Source of the DNA: Sphingobacterium deserti | GTDB lineage: Bacteria > Bacteroidota > Bacteroidia > Sphingobacteriales > Sphingobacteriaceae | Direction of reading: 5' to 3' | Length of the DNA: 64,000 bases | Assembly: GCF_000757725.1 (NCBI RefSeq) | Contig: NZ_JJMU01000066.1 | Coordinates: 62,001 to 126,000 of the forward strand | Shown: piece by piece, positions 35,919 through 45,740 of the stretch | How the letters are laid out: each line of letters begins with the position of its first letter | Position numbering within the stretch: position 1 is the first letter of the stretch | Made by a program: the position numbers and the translations under genes | Notes under the pieces: model-generated | Told to the model about the DNA's origin: nothing | Databases searched by the model: none | What the model saw: only the letters and a program-made list of their open reading frames with translations

Positions 35919-36797
35919 TTAAACTAGTGATATCCGATACTCTAACGGTGTCTTTCCTGTTCGCTTTTTGAAAAGCCTATTTAGCATCTGGGGTTCCGTG
36001 AATCCTATTTGATACGCGATCTCGGCTACGGAGCCATCCGTGTCGGCAAGCAGCTTCTTTGCTTGGACGATAATCTGCTCCTCTATTCTGTCTTGAGCTG
36101 TACGCCCATAAAGGGCTTTGGAGAGGTCGTTTAAATAATATTTGGTGAAGCCAAGTTTACCAGCAAAATTATCCATAGAGGGAAGCTCAGGATTTGTCAC
36201 CGAGCGGTTCATAGAGACGTCCTCGCATAACATGGAAAACTTCGTATCTACTTCTCTTGTTGCATCCCTTCTTTCCCTAAAAAATGTAGTGTAAGCCCGA
36301 AGAGTGACTGTCAATAATATTTCTAGATAGGAGTAGATTATTCGATGGCTAAATTCCGATGTTGCTCTGGAACATTCATTTTCAATCAATCCGAATAGTG
36401 CGGATATCGTAGCATGGTCTTCTCTGCTGTAATCAATACTTTCTGACAGCGAATAATTCACAAAACCAAAATCTTTGAACTTTGCTCTTACATTATAACT
36501 ATTATACTTATGCAAATCAATCAAAACGTAGGAGCCTTTCGTAGTCATTTTGCCAAGGGCATGAAACTTTGCGTCATGCATTTTCAGAAATAAAAGTGTA
36601 TGCTTATCATTCCCCGACAAACCTTCTATCGTAGCAAATAGTAAAAGGTGCATACTCTCTGTGAGTATTTGGCTAATTTCCGAAATAAACTTACCGACGT
36701 TTGAAAATTCACCCATTTGAAACGACGATTTAACGACCATCTCTTCTCCTTCCAGCGTATGCTCTTCGTCACCTAAACTTCTTTTTTTATCCTTCAT
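35919..36797 (-). CDS. AraC-family transcription regulator
   Basis: 292 residues. The C-terminal 110 residues form the AraC DNA-binding double helix-turn-helix: LGFTKYYLNDLSKALYG, then DGSVAEIAYQIGFTEPQMLN, with the end RLFKKRTGKTPLEYR. The N-terminal 180 residues are not a cupin I recognise and are probably an alternative ligand or dimerisation domain. The targets are unknown; nhaA lies convergent and is not an obvious target. Confidence 0.88.
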   Translation of the reverse strand: MKDKKRSLGDEEHTLEGEEMVVKSSFQMGEFSNVGKFISEISQILTESMHLLLFATIEGLSGNDKHTLLFLKMHDAKFHALGKMTTKGSYVLIDLHKYNSYNVRAKFKDFGFVNYSLSESIDYSREDHATISALFGLIENECSRATSEFSHRIIYSYLEILLTVTLRAYTTFFRERRDATREVDTKFSMLCEDVSMNRSVTNPELPSMDNFAGKLGFTKYYLNDLSKALYGRTAQDRIEEQIIVQAKKLLADTDGSVAEIAYQIGFTEPQMLNRLFKKRTGKTPLEYRISLV

Positions 36798-36997
36798 AAT
36801 GTGTTCTCATAGAATAAAACAGTACCAATCGCTTTACGTTTTAATATTTGTTCTTTATCAAACGGTTTTAATTGTTAAATTCATCACATAGATCAGGGTG
36901 CAGTCGATAAATTAAAATCAAAAAAGTTCGTCATTTGTTTATTATAAAAGCGTCATCCCTTAATTTCATCTACTGATTGGGATCTATGTTATAAAAT

Positions 36998-38590
36998 TTG
37001 CCCGTGAACATTTTGATTAAACCATCTTCTATCTTTGCAACATTTACCATATTGATCGGACTTTCGTCCGTATTGGGATGGTTATGTGATCTACCAAATC
37101 TCTACACGTTCTTCTCACACGGGGCTTCGATGAAATTCAATACCGCTCTTGTGACAATACTATTGGGCTTTTCAATGGCGTGCGCCATTTACAAGAGATC
37201 GCTATTGTCGGGTTTTGTGGCGACGGCGATCCTAATGTTTTGCCTGCTAACCTGTATACAATATATATATGGTTTGAATTTTCATATTGACGAGCTGCTG
37301 GTTATAGATCATTTTACAAATTCTCATGTAGAACCTCCCGGCCGGATGTCACTATATACCACGGTCTGCTTTCTTACGGTGACGATGGGTTTGCTACTTG
37401 CACTTTTAAAAATTTACTACGTATCGCAGATTTTCAACTTGATAGGATTACTTGCTTCCTACATATCATTTGTAGGTATATTGTTTAATATCAGCGGACT
37501 TTTTTCATTCGGTTCATACTCAGCTATAGCTTTACCAACCACAATGGGTCTGATCAGTGCCTCGCTAGCGCTCATGTTGTACACGGCTGACAACGGGTGG
37601 TTAACTGAGATGGCATCCAAACATTCAGCCGCCGTAACGGCCCGCTACTCATTGTTGTACTTTTTTCTATCGTTACCCCTATTCGTAGGGTTATTTTTAT
37701 TTCTGCTCTCAAAGGCCCAGCTACCTGCTGAATTGGCTATCGTGCTACTTATTGTAGGCTTCGCAGCGCTGACATTACCCTTCGCATTCATCTTACTGAA
37801 AAAGCTCAACCGATCCGACGATAAGTCTTGGGAATTAATGGAAGAATTGAAAGATCGTAGCCAAGAATTACATGATAATGTTAACAAACTTGCGAGGAAA
37901 AATACAGACCTCGACAGCTTAATCCATATTATTAGCCATGATTTAAAGACCCCAATAACCTCTTTGCAAGCATCTTTGGCGATCCTAGAACGAAAACTTG
38001 ACTCGCAAATGCAGGACCAAGAACGGCAGCTATTTACTATTTCTAAAAGATCGGTCAATCGTTTGACAGAAACAATTAAAAATTTAGGCGAAATTATTAA
38101 AACCAAACGCCTAGACAATCACAACATAGAAAAGATTGACTTATGTGCTATGGTGAACGGCATTAAGTCTGAGCTTGAAGGGACTGTAGCGGAAACGAAT
38201 GGCGAGATCAATGTAAACATCGACTTCTGCGAGGTATACTATGATCGTATTCACCTGCACAGTATTATACAAAACCTCATAACCAATGCGCTTAAATATC
38301 GCCATCCCCAAAGGCGCCCAATTGTAAATATAACCTCTTGGGAAGTCGAGAGTGGTGTTAATGTACGCGTGGAGGATAATGGCTTGGGTATTCCTGAAAA
38401 ACAAAAGCAAAACCTGTTTAACAAATACACAAGATTTCATGAGCATATTGAAGGAACTGGCGTAGGCCTATATTTAGTAAGACAATTGCTCGGTAGTCAT
38501 GGAGGATCGATAGCGGTAGAAAGCGAAGAAGGAAAAGGAACCGCCTTTACTATATTTTTGCCAGTGAAAAGGTTTGATGGTAAAGTTTAG
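36998..38590 (+). CDS. Membrane-bound histidine kinase
   Basis: About 528-530 residues. The open frame starts with TTG at 36998; GTG at 37004 (MNILIKPSS) is a more likely start, but a non-ATG start is uncertain and a downstream start cannot be excluded. About seven hydrophobic segments (to about residue 270) form an integral membrane sensor, MASE-like in form. HisKA follows with HIISHDLKTPITSLQ, then the HATPase domain with NLITNALKYRHP and GTGVGLYLVRQ. No response regulator is adjacent. Confidence 0.83.
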   Translation: MPVNILIKPSSIFATFTILIGLSSVLGWLCDLPNLYTFFSHGASMKFNTALVTILLGFSMACAIYKRSLLSGFVATAILMFCLLTCIQYIYGLNFHIDELLVIDHFTNSHVEPPGRMSLYTTVCFLTVTMGLLLALLKIYYVSQIFNLIGLLASYISFVGILFNISGLFSFGSYSAIALPTTMGLISASLALMLYTADNGWLTEMASKHSAAVTARYSLLYFFLSLPLFVGLFLFLLSKAQLPAELAIVLLIVGFAALTLPFAFILLKKLNRSDDKSWELMEELKDRSQELHDNVNKLARKNTDLDSLIHIISHDLKTPITSLQASLAILERKLDSQMQDQERQLFTISKRSVNRLTETIKNLGEIIKTKRLDNHNIEKIDLCAMVNGIKSELEGTVAETNGEINVNIDFCEVYYDRIHLHSIIQNLITNALKYRHPQRRPIVNITSWEVESGVNVRVEDNGLGIPEKQKQNLFNKYTRFHEHIEGTGVGLYLVRQLLGSHGGSIAVESEEGKGTAFTIFLPVKRFDGKV

Positions 38591-38902
38591 CTAATCTATA
38601 TACAATGAGCCATTGAATCAGACAACGGCACGTCGGCATTGCAGTCTACTAAATTTCAGCTGATTTTGAATTTTGAAAACGAGCTTATGTCCGGAACGGC
38701 TGATACACATCGAGGGCTCTCTCCTTTGCCCCTTGCGAACTGTCCGGCCACATCACCTTCCCTATCATGCGCGCTTCCACAACATTTCTAAATCCAAGAC
38801 CTTACTAGGTTGATTTTGGATACAGCTGGATTTTTAAGCTTTTTCTCGAGATTTGTATTTATTAAACTAAATTAGCATTCCGCAACATCCCATGCAGTAT
38901 AC
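38591..38902. other. Intergenic, no gene seen
   Basis: About 310 nt between the kinase stop and the CheB-CheR start. It must contain the operon promoter, but I found no clear TAnnTTTG box. Confidence 0.3.
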
Positions 38903-41830
38903 ATGATGAAAAACAAAGTACAAGAAGAGAATAGTATAAAGTCCGAAAACGCAATAAACGAAACGATTAGGGCAACGGAACGATTTTCCGTGGTTGGTCT
39001 TGGTGCAGGCGTTGGGTCGCTGACCGCCCTGGAACAATTTTTCAGGCATATGCCTACCAATCCTTCTATTGCTTTTGTGATCATTGCCCACAATCTGGAT
39101 CTTACACTTTCTGCTTATCAAGAACGTGTGCAATCGTTCAGCCCAATGCCGGTGGAACTTGCTACAGATGGTCAGGAATTGGAACCCAATAAAATTTATC
39201 TCACCCCTTCAGACAAAGAAGTTGGTATGCATCAAAAAAGATTCTTGTTCTTTGAACCTACGCGTGATAAGGGTGCATGCATGGTCATCGATCAGTTTTT
39301 TGAATGCCTTGCAGAAGATCAAGGCGCCATGGGCGTAGGAATTGTATTATCCGGTATAGGTGCTGATGGAGAAACGGGTGTACGTATGATCAAAGAGAAA
39401 CTTGGTATGACTATGGCACAGCAACCGGAAACAGCTGAATTTCCCAGCATGCCTACTGCGGCTATACGCACGCAGCTGATAGACTACGTCCTTCCTCCTG
39501 AACAAATGCCGGCTAAACTTGTACAATATCTTCTACATCCATCTATTCATACACTACAGGGAAATATGGAAGACAATATGGATAATGACATCCATATCCA
39601 AAAAATCTTAATGCTGTTGCGGGCGAGCACGGGGCATGATTTCACCCTTTATAAAAAAAATACCATTTCCCGACGTATAGAAAGACGCATTGCCTTTCAT
39701 CAACTCGCAGGATATGACAGTTACGTACATTTTCTTCGGGAGCATCCTGCAGAGCTCGACACACTATTCAATGAATTGTTGATCAATGTAACCAAATTTT
39801 TTAGAGATCGGCATGGATTTGAAATATTGAAAAGACATCTTTATCAGCTACTGGAGAGCAAGGATCCTGATGAGCCTATCCGTATTTGGATTGCTGGCTG
39901 TTCGACGGGAGAAGAAGCTTACAGTGTGGCTATCCTCGTAACAGAATACCTCGAGAATGCTGCCATGCAACCGCGCAACAGACCCCAGATATTCGCCACA
40001 GATCTCGATGCCCAAGCAATAGACCAAGCCCGGGACGGCTTCTATTTCTCCAATATTGCATCGGAACTTAGTCCGCAACAACTCGATCGCTTTTTCATCG
40101 AAAGGAATAATGGCTATGTAGTAAAAAAAGAAATAAGGGAAATGATTGTTTTTGCGCAGCACAATTTAGTAAAGGATGCGCCATTTACGCGTTTAGACCT
40201 GCTTTGCTGTCGCAATGTGATGATCTATCTGACCGCAGAACTGCAAAAGAAAATCATTCCGATTTTTCATTACTCGCTCAATGGAAGTGGTCTTTTATAC
40301 CTAGGGCCGGCCGAATCGATTAATGGCTATCAGGATATTTTTGACATCGTTGATTCGAAATGGAAAATTTTCCGTCGCAAAAACGGTATCGCTGCCGTCG
40401 GAAAATTTTTAGACTTTCCATTTCATGTAGGTACTCAGGGAAAACAATTCAAATCAGATTTAAGCATGCCACAGACCGCTAAAAATCCGGTTGCCGAACA
40501 CTTCAATAAAATGCTGTTGCAACAACATACTCCAGCAGCGTTTTTACTAAATGAGAAGGGCGAAATTCTGTACGTGAATGGTAAGACAAATCGGTATGTA
40601 GAATTGCACCCTGGTGAAGCCGTTATGAATATTCACCGCATGATTCGTGAAGAATTGAAGTATGTTTTGAGCAATGCCTTTCATCAGGCACAGCGGCAAA
40701 AAACAACCGTAGCGGTACAGGATATCAAAATAAAAGAAGGCAGTAGAACACTCGCTGTCGGCTTTACGGTGACCTACATTGATGAGTCTCCGCTACAAGG
40801 GATGATATTAGTTACTTTTCGAGAAAAAGACCTGCCAAAACGTACTGGTAAACCAAAACAGAATGGCACGGTTTCGACAGCTGCAGTGGAAGAATTGGAG
40901 AAGGAGCTTACCTATACCAAGCAACAGCTTCACACGACCATCGAACAAATGGAAACATCACTTGAAGAACTTAAATCAACCAACGAAGAGCTGCAAAGCA
41001 CCAATGAAGAACTTCAAAGTACCAATGAGGAAGCTCTTACTACGAAAGAGGAAATGCAATCGCTCAATGAAGAGCTAATGACGATTAACCATCAGTACCA
41101 GACGAAAGCTGAAGAGCTTACGCAACTGAACAACGACATGAAAAACCTGTTGGATAATATTGAAATTGGTACGATCTTTTTGGACAATAAACTCAGCATA
41201 TTACGGTTTACCCCCCAGATTACGCGATTGTTCAATGTTATTCCCAGCGATGTGGGCCGGTCAATTACCCACATTGTATCCAATTTCGACTACCCAGCAA
41301 TTGAAAATAAAATCACTGATGTGATTGATACACTTATAGGTAAAGAATTGGAAGTGAAGACGAAAAAAAATGAATGGTATAATTTGCGTATCATGCCTTA
41401 TCGAACTATGGATAATTTTATCAGTGGCGCCGTCCTAACATTCACCAAAACCACACCCGTTAAGGCTTTACACACGCAGTTATCCGGATTGTTAAGTTAT
41501 ACACTCGCCTCCATCCGTCATGAATCAGATGCCGTCGCAATTTTGGATGCAGACTATAAATTAATTATTAATAATAATGCATTTCTGCAATTATTCAACT
41601 TAACTATTTTAGAATTAAATGAACATTCTTTGCTCGACATTGTTCATAACAAATGGCAGATGACCGAATTTGCGGATGGACTTAAGACAGCTGACCTACA
41701 CATGCAGATGAAAATTCAACATCATATCAATGGAGTCGGTTGGCTCGATCTTACTGCAACCATAGACAAGATACCGAATGATGAAAACAAAATCGAAGCA
41801 ATCAAATTAACTTTAATAAGACATAACTAG
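38903..41830 (+). CDS. CheB-CheR-PAS fusion with defective CheB nucleophile
   Basis: 975 residues. An N-terminal CheB methylesterase domain (about 25-210) is followed by a CheR methyltransferase (about 230-500), an unusual low-complexity coiled coil with repeats of STNEELQ/STNEEA, and a PAS domain. In the CheB domain the usual GASAGG elbow reads GAGVGS, so the nucleophile Ser is Gly36; the His (IIAHNLD) and Asp (GADGETG) remain. CheR keeps WIAGCSTGEEAYS for S-adenosylmethionine and NVTKFFRD. CheR probably methylates a Glu of an unknown partner, since no chemoreceptor is here. It heads a three-gene operon. Confidence 0.88.
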   Translation: MMKNKVQEENSIKSENAINETIRATERFSVVGLGAGVGSLTALEQFFRHMPTNPSIAFVIIAHNLDLTLSAYQERVQSFSPMPVELATDGQELEPNKIYLTPSDKEVGMHQKRFLFFEPTRDKGACMVIDQFFECLAEDQGAMGVGIVLSGIGADGETGVRMIKEKLGMTMAQQPETAEFPSMPTAAIRTQLIDYVLPPEQMPAKLVQYLLHPSIHTLQGNMEDNMDNDIHIQKILMLLRASTGHDFTLYKKNTISRRIERRIAFHQLAGYDSYVHFLREHPAELDTLFNELLINVTKFFRDRHGFEILKRHLYQLLESKDPDEPIRIWIAGCSTGEEAYSVAILVTEYLENAAMQPRNRPQIFATDLDAQAIDQARDGFYFSNIASELSPQQLDRFFIERNNGYVVKKEIREMIVFAQHNLVKDAPFTRLDLLCCRNVMIYLTAELQKKIIPIFHYSLNGSGLLYLGPAESINGYQDIFDIVDSKWKIFRRKNGIAAVGKFLDFPFHVGTQGKQFKSDLSMPQTAKNPVAEHFNKMLLQQHTPAAFLLNEKGEILYVNGKTNRYVELHPGEAVMNIHRMIREELKYVLSNAFHQAQRQKTTVAVQDIKIKEGSRTLAVGFTVTYIDESPLQGMILVTFREKDLPKRTGKPKQNGTVSTAAVEELEKELTYTKQQLHTTIEQMETSLEELKSTNEELQSTNEELQSTNEEALTTKEEMQSLNEELMTINHQYQTKAEELTQLNNDMKNLLDNIEIGTIFLDNKLSILRFTPQITRLFNVIPSDVGRSITHIVSNFDYPAIENKITDVIDTLIGKELEVKTKKNEWYNLRIMPYRTMDNFISGAVLTFTKTTPVKALHTQLSGLLSYTLASIRHESDAVAILDADYKLIINNNAFLQLFNLTILELNEHSLLDIVHNKWQMTEFADGLKTADLHMQMKIQHHINGVGWLDLTATIDKIPNDENKIEAIKLTLIRHN

Positions 41831-41837
41831 CGCCCAC

Positions 41838-43454
41838 ATGGAATTAGACCAGCAACAAAACCGTTTTGAAATCCTTCGCTACAGAGCGGAAAGCGTGTTA
41901 GGGCAGTCCTTAACAGCGAAGCCACTGGCTCTAGACGAAAAATTGACTAAACTAATACAAGAGCTGGAGCTTTACCAAATAGAGCTGCACATGCAAAGCG
42001 ATGAAATTACCGCTTCACAAGTCGCACTCGAAAGCGAACAAGCCAAATTCGCGGGCTTTTATAATGCGGCGCCTGTTGGTTATGTAATCTTAGATCATGA
42101 TGGAACGATACAGCAAGTAAATACAAAAGGTGTTACGCTGCTTTCGAATACGACGAAAGTGATACATGGCTGTAACTTTGGACTGTGCATTCACCCTGAT
42201 TCGCGCGAAACATATTTCAAATTTTTGGACGCCTGCAAGCGCATGTCTGAAGGAGCTCATGCCGAGGTTATGCTGAACATGAACAATGGAGAGCTGCGCT
42301 TTGTGGTGTTACACGGTAGCTGTTCCAAAAATGCTGTTACCAATCGTGACACGTATTATATCACGGTCGGTGATATTACCACGACAAAACTGGAAGAGCA
42401 ACGCCAGGCTGAAACTGCCGAACGGCTTGCGTTGTCCCTCGAGGCTTCTGGATCTGGCATTTGGAAAACATCAGCTTGTCGTAAAATTATCTATTTGGAT
42501 GACTATGCTAAGCAATTGTTAAATATCGATAATTTGCAAAATCATTTCGCTGTAAGCGAGCTGTCTGCATTGTTCATTCCGGAGGATAGCGTGAAATTTC
42601 AACAATGTACTGAGCTTCCTGATCAATACATGGAACTGGACATCGAGCTGCAACGCCTACCTGTGCGCCGGAAATCAAAATATATATCGGTGAAAGGTCG
42701 CGCTGTCAAAGAGCTGAATGGCAATAGCTATCTAACGGGGATTCTGACAGATATAACCGACCGTAAAAAAAGTCTTGCTATTGAAGAAGAGCGTAGAAAA
42801 GTGCAACAGTTGCTATTACAAAAAACGTCCGTAGAAGCACAAGAGCGTGAGCGGGAAAAGATAAGCGCCATACTGCATGACAGTGTTTGTCAGATTTTAT
42901 ATGCGATACGTTATAGTTTAAACGTGCTAAAACAAGAGGGGGCTTTGCCGAAAGAGCTAACTGAAATGTACAATTTGCTGGAGCAGGCCATTGCAGAGTT
43001 GCGTACCTTATCTGCCAATATCTCCCCAACCATTTTGAAAGATTTCGGCTTTGTGGCGAGCATGCAAGATACCGTTCGTCGTTTAGAAAATATTGGATTT
43101 CACATCTCCTCCGAAATAGACCTCGGAGCCGATCGTTTACCAAAAGACATGCAGCTTTATGTTTTTCGCATTATACAGGAATTGATTAATAACAGTATAA
43201 AACATTCGGGTACGAATACCGCCAACGTTATTGTAAAGAAACAGGAAGGTTGTGTAAGCGTTGAAGTGAAAGACGAAGGGAAAGGCTTTGGTGATGACCT
43301 TGAAGAAGCGATCAAAAGGGGTTCAGGTATACGCGGGATATCTAATAGAGTGTCATTACTAAATGGAAAATTTGAGATTCTAGCCGAAGTGGGAACGCAT
43401 TTTAAAATCGTGCTACCTCTAAATCCTCAAGAAACTTTTTTGTATGAGCAGTAA
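41838..43454 (+). CDS. PAS histidine kinase (NarL/HisKA_3 type)
   Basis: 538 residues. Two PAS domains (about 70-185 and 195-315) precede a HisKA_3 dimerisation helix with the H-box REKISAILHDSVCQILYAI, and a HATPase with EGCVSVEVKDEGKGFGDD. It starts 7 nt after the CheB-CheR stop and overlaps the next gene by 11 nt, so it is the middle gene of that operon. No membrane segments. The kinase type usually pairs with LuxR-type regulators; none lies in the window. Confidence 0.87.
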   Translation: MELDQQQNRFEILRYRAESVLGQSLTAKPLALDEKLTKLIQELELYQIELHMQSDEITASQVALESEQAKFAGFYNAAPVGYVILDHDGTIQQVNTKGVTLLSNTTKVIHGCNFGLCIHPDSRETYFKFLDACKRMSEGAHAEVMLNMNNGELRFVVLHGSCSKNAVTNRDTYYITVGDITTTKLEEQRQAETAERLALSLEASGSGIWKTSACRKIIYLDDYAKQLLNIDNLQNHFAVSELSALFIPEDSVKFQQCTELPDQYMELDIELQRLPVRRKSKYISVKGRAVKELNGNSYLTGILTDITDRKKSLAIEEERRKVQQLLLQKTSVEAQEREREKISAILHDSVCQILYAIRYSLNVLKQEGALPKELTEMYNLLEQAIAELRTLSANISPTILKDFGFVASMQDTVRRLENIGFHISSEIDLGADRLPKDMQLYVFRIIQELINNSIKHSGTNTANVIVKKQEGCVSVEVKDEGKGFGDDLEEAIKRGSGIRGISNRVSLLNGKFEILAEVGTHFKIVLPLNPQETFLYEQ

Positions 43455-44433
43455 GGAAGTATATAACATTGTCGTAATTGGTGCTTCCGCTGGTGGACTG
43501 CCTGTCTTGAGTGACGTTCTGGCATCGCTAAGCACCAAAACCAAAGTCAGTGTTTTTATCGTGATCCATCTGAGCGAAAGCGTCAACCCGACGTATACCC
43601 TGCAGCGTTTGCAGGAACGATCTGCTCTACCCATAGTCATCGCCGAAGAAGGTATGCCAATCGAGCATAACAGGGTTTATCTCGCTCCTGCCGACCAACA
43701 TATGATGCTTGAAAAAGACCGCATATTGGTGAGGCGTGGAGCATTGGAAAATCATTGGCGCCCGTCTATCGACGTGCTGTTTAGAACTGCTGCCGCCGCA
43801 TACGATTCATGCGTTACAGGAATTATCCTTAGTGGATTGTTGGACGACGGAACATCAGGTATGATGGCCATTAAGAGCGCTGGTGGAAGATGCTTGGTTC
43901 AAGAACCCGAAGAAGCGTCGTACGCCGATATGCCACGCAATGTACTGAGCAATATCGCTGTAGACTATCGCGTTTCTGCGCATGAAATTACTTATATACT
44001 TGCTGATATCTATTCCCGAGGCGACTGTTTACCACAAGAAGTCCCAAAAGATCTTCAACAAGAAGCGGCTATTACCCTGCGCATGTCCAGCAATATGGAG
44101 TCCACCATCACGCTCGGCGACCCGACACTGATGACATGCCCAGACTGCGGCGGCGTATTAACAAAGATAGAAGAACATGGGCACACCAGATACCGCTGTT
44201 ATACTGGCCACGTTTTTTCGGAACCGCAGCTGGATGACCAATACTTGAAGCGCACAGAAGAGACGCTATGGGTTGCACTGCGGATGATGGAAGAGCGCCG
44301 AAACTTTATGGTTAATATGGATAACAGACCCCAATTCAGTCCGGATACGACCGGGCGACGAGCCCAACGAATCAATGAATTAAAAGATCATATCACCCAA
44401 CTTAAAAGCTTACTAACTTCCTTAAACAACTAG
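43444..44433 (+). CDS. CheB-type methylesterase, receiver-less
   Basis: 329 residues with no receiver domain. The catalytic set is complete: Ser in IGASAGGLPV, His in FIVIHLSES, Asp in LLDDGTSG. The C-terminal part has a CxxC...C zinc-ribbon-like segment, TCPDCGGVLTKIEE then RYRCYTGHVF, and a helical tail. It overlaps the kinase gene by 11 nt. It is likely to remove methyl groups put on by the CheR domain upstream, replacing the defective CheB half there. Confidence 0.88.
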   Translation: MSSKEVYNIVVIGASAGGLPVLSDVLASLSTKTKVSVFIVIHLSESVNPTYTLQRLQERSALPIVIAEEGMPIEHNRVYLAPADQHMMLEKDRILVRRGALENHWRPSIDVLFRTAAAAYDSCVTGIILSGLLDDGTSGMMAIKSAGGRCLVQEPEEASYADMPRNVLSNIAVDYRVSAHEITYILADIYSRGDCLPQEVPKDLQQEAAITLRMSSNMESTITLGDPTLMTCPDCGGVLTKIEEHGHTRYRCYTGHVFSEPQLDDQYLKRTEETLWVALRMMEERRNFMVNMDNRPQFSPDTTGRRAQRINELKDHITQLKSLLTSLNN

Positions 44434-44578
44434 TAACCGTTGCGGACTTTTGCACAGGTGATTCGCTGTGGCGTTCAGTATAGTCCTATCCAACGCGAAC
44501 GCGAACTAAAAGCGGAAAATAACGGTAACTAAATCGGCCTATGATTGTTCTATCTACAACACCTTACAAAACTGATAC

Positions 44579-45724
44579 GTGAACAAAAAGGACTCATTAT
44601 GCAAACTGGCCAAGAGCATGTCGCTTTTTCTCCTTTTTACGGCGTGCACAAGCACGGATAAAAAAGCGGAAGAAACCGAAAAACCCGCTGCCCACACGGT
44701 ACTCACAATACAGCCGCAAGAGACGACACGCTATGTCAGCTACCCCGCTTCTATTCAAGGACAAGATGTTATTGAAATTAGGCCACGTGTGGAAGGTTAT
44801 CTGGAAGAGCTATATGTCGACGAAGGGGCTACCGTAAAGAAGGGACAACGACTATTTCGAATAGCTAGCCCACAGTTTGAACAGGAGAAGCGTGTGGCCC
44901 AGGCAGCCATCCAGACGGCACAGGCTGATGTAGACGCTGCAGACATGATGGTTCGTAAGACTAGACCATTAGTGGAGAAAGAAATCATTAGCGAATATGA
45001 ACTGGAGGCCGCCGACTACGCTCTAAAAGCAAAAAAGGCGGCGTTGGCACAAGCAAGGGCTAACCTGGTCAATGCTGAAGCCAACTTGGGTTTCACTATA
45101 GTCAGCAGTCCTAGTGATGGCATCATCGGTACAATTCCGTACCGCAAGGGAAGCTTGGTCGGCCTCAACGCCAGCTCACCACTCACCTTCCTGTCGTCCA
45201 ACAAAGCGATGTACGTTTATTTCTCGCTCGACGAAAAACAGCTTCTCGCCTTTAACCGCCAATTCAGCGGAAAAACCGTTCAGGAAAAATTAAAAAATTT
45301 ACCAGCCGTAGAACTGCTACTTGCCGATGGCAGCGCATACGAACATACCGGTCAGGTAGAGACAGCGAGTGGCCTCTTAACGACACAAACTGGATCTGCA
45401 AATTTCCGAGCCACATTTCCCAATCCATCCGCCCTATTGCAAAGCGGTGGAAGCGCAATTTTACGCATCCCAAGAAAGGTCGATCAGGCGATTGTTATCC
45501 CACAGTCTTGCACATTTGAAGTGCAGGATAAGCGTATGGTTTATCTCCTGCATAAAGATAATCGCGTACGTAGTAAAGCTATTGTGACAACGGCTACGAA
45601 TGATGGCAAACATTTCATCGTGGAAGACGGTCTTAGCAAAGGCGATATCATTGTACTCAGTGGCACGGCTAGTCTCAAAGATAGTGTGCTTATTGCGCCA
45701 ACGCAGATCAACTCAAAACGTTAA
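44579..45724 (+). CDS. RND efflux periplasmic adaptor (AcrA/MexA-type), lipoprotein
   Basis: 381 residues. The start is GTG at 44579 (MNKKDSLCK); ATG 44618 is an alternative. A lipobox at LLFTAC anchors it to the inner membrane. The adaptor core shows the lipoyl half-motifs around RPRVEGYLEELYVDEG and TIVSSPSDGIIG, a coiled-coil hairpin between (about 90-150), and a beta-barrel. It links the RND pump and outer-membrane channel encoded next. Confidence 0.92.
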   Translation: MNKKDSLCKLAKSMSLFLLFTACTSTDKKAEETEKPAAHTVLTIQPQETTRYVSYPASIQGQDVIEIRPRVEGYLEELYVDEGATVKKGQRLFRIASPQFEQEKRVAQAAIQTAQADVDAADMMVRKTRPLVEKEIISEYELEAADYALKAKKAALAQARANLVNAEANLGFTIVSSPSDGIIGTIPYRKGSLVGLNASSPLTFLSSNKAMYVYFSLDEKQLLAFNRQFSGKTVQEKLKNLPAVELLLADGSAYEHTGQVETASGLLTTQTGSANFRATFPNPSALLQSGGSAILRIPRKVDQAIVIPQSCTFEVQDKRMVYLLHKDNRVRSKAIVTTATNDGKHFIVEDGLSKGDIIVLSGTASLKDSVLIAPTQINSKR

Positions 45725-45740
45725 CGGTCATCGCGGTTTC

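Noticed and set aside
38903..41830. Chemotaxis cluster
   Set aside because: No CheA, CheW, CheY or chemoreceptor is present, so the term would mislead.
45600..45740. N-terminal extension of the RND pump frame
   Set aside because: It lies inside the adaptor gene; ATG 45741 gives the standard start.
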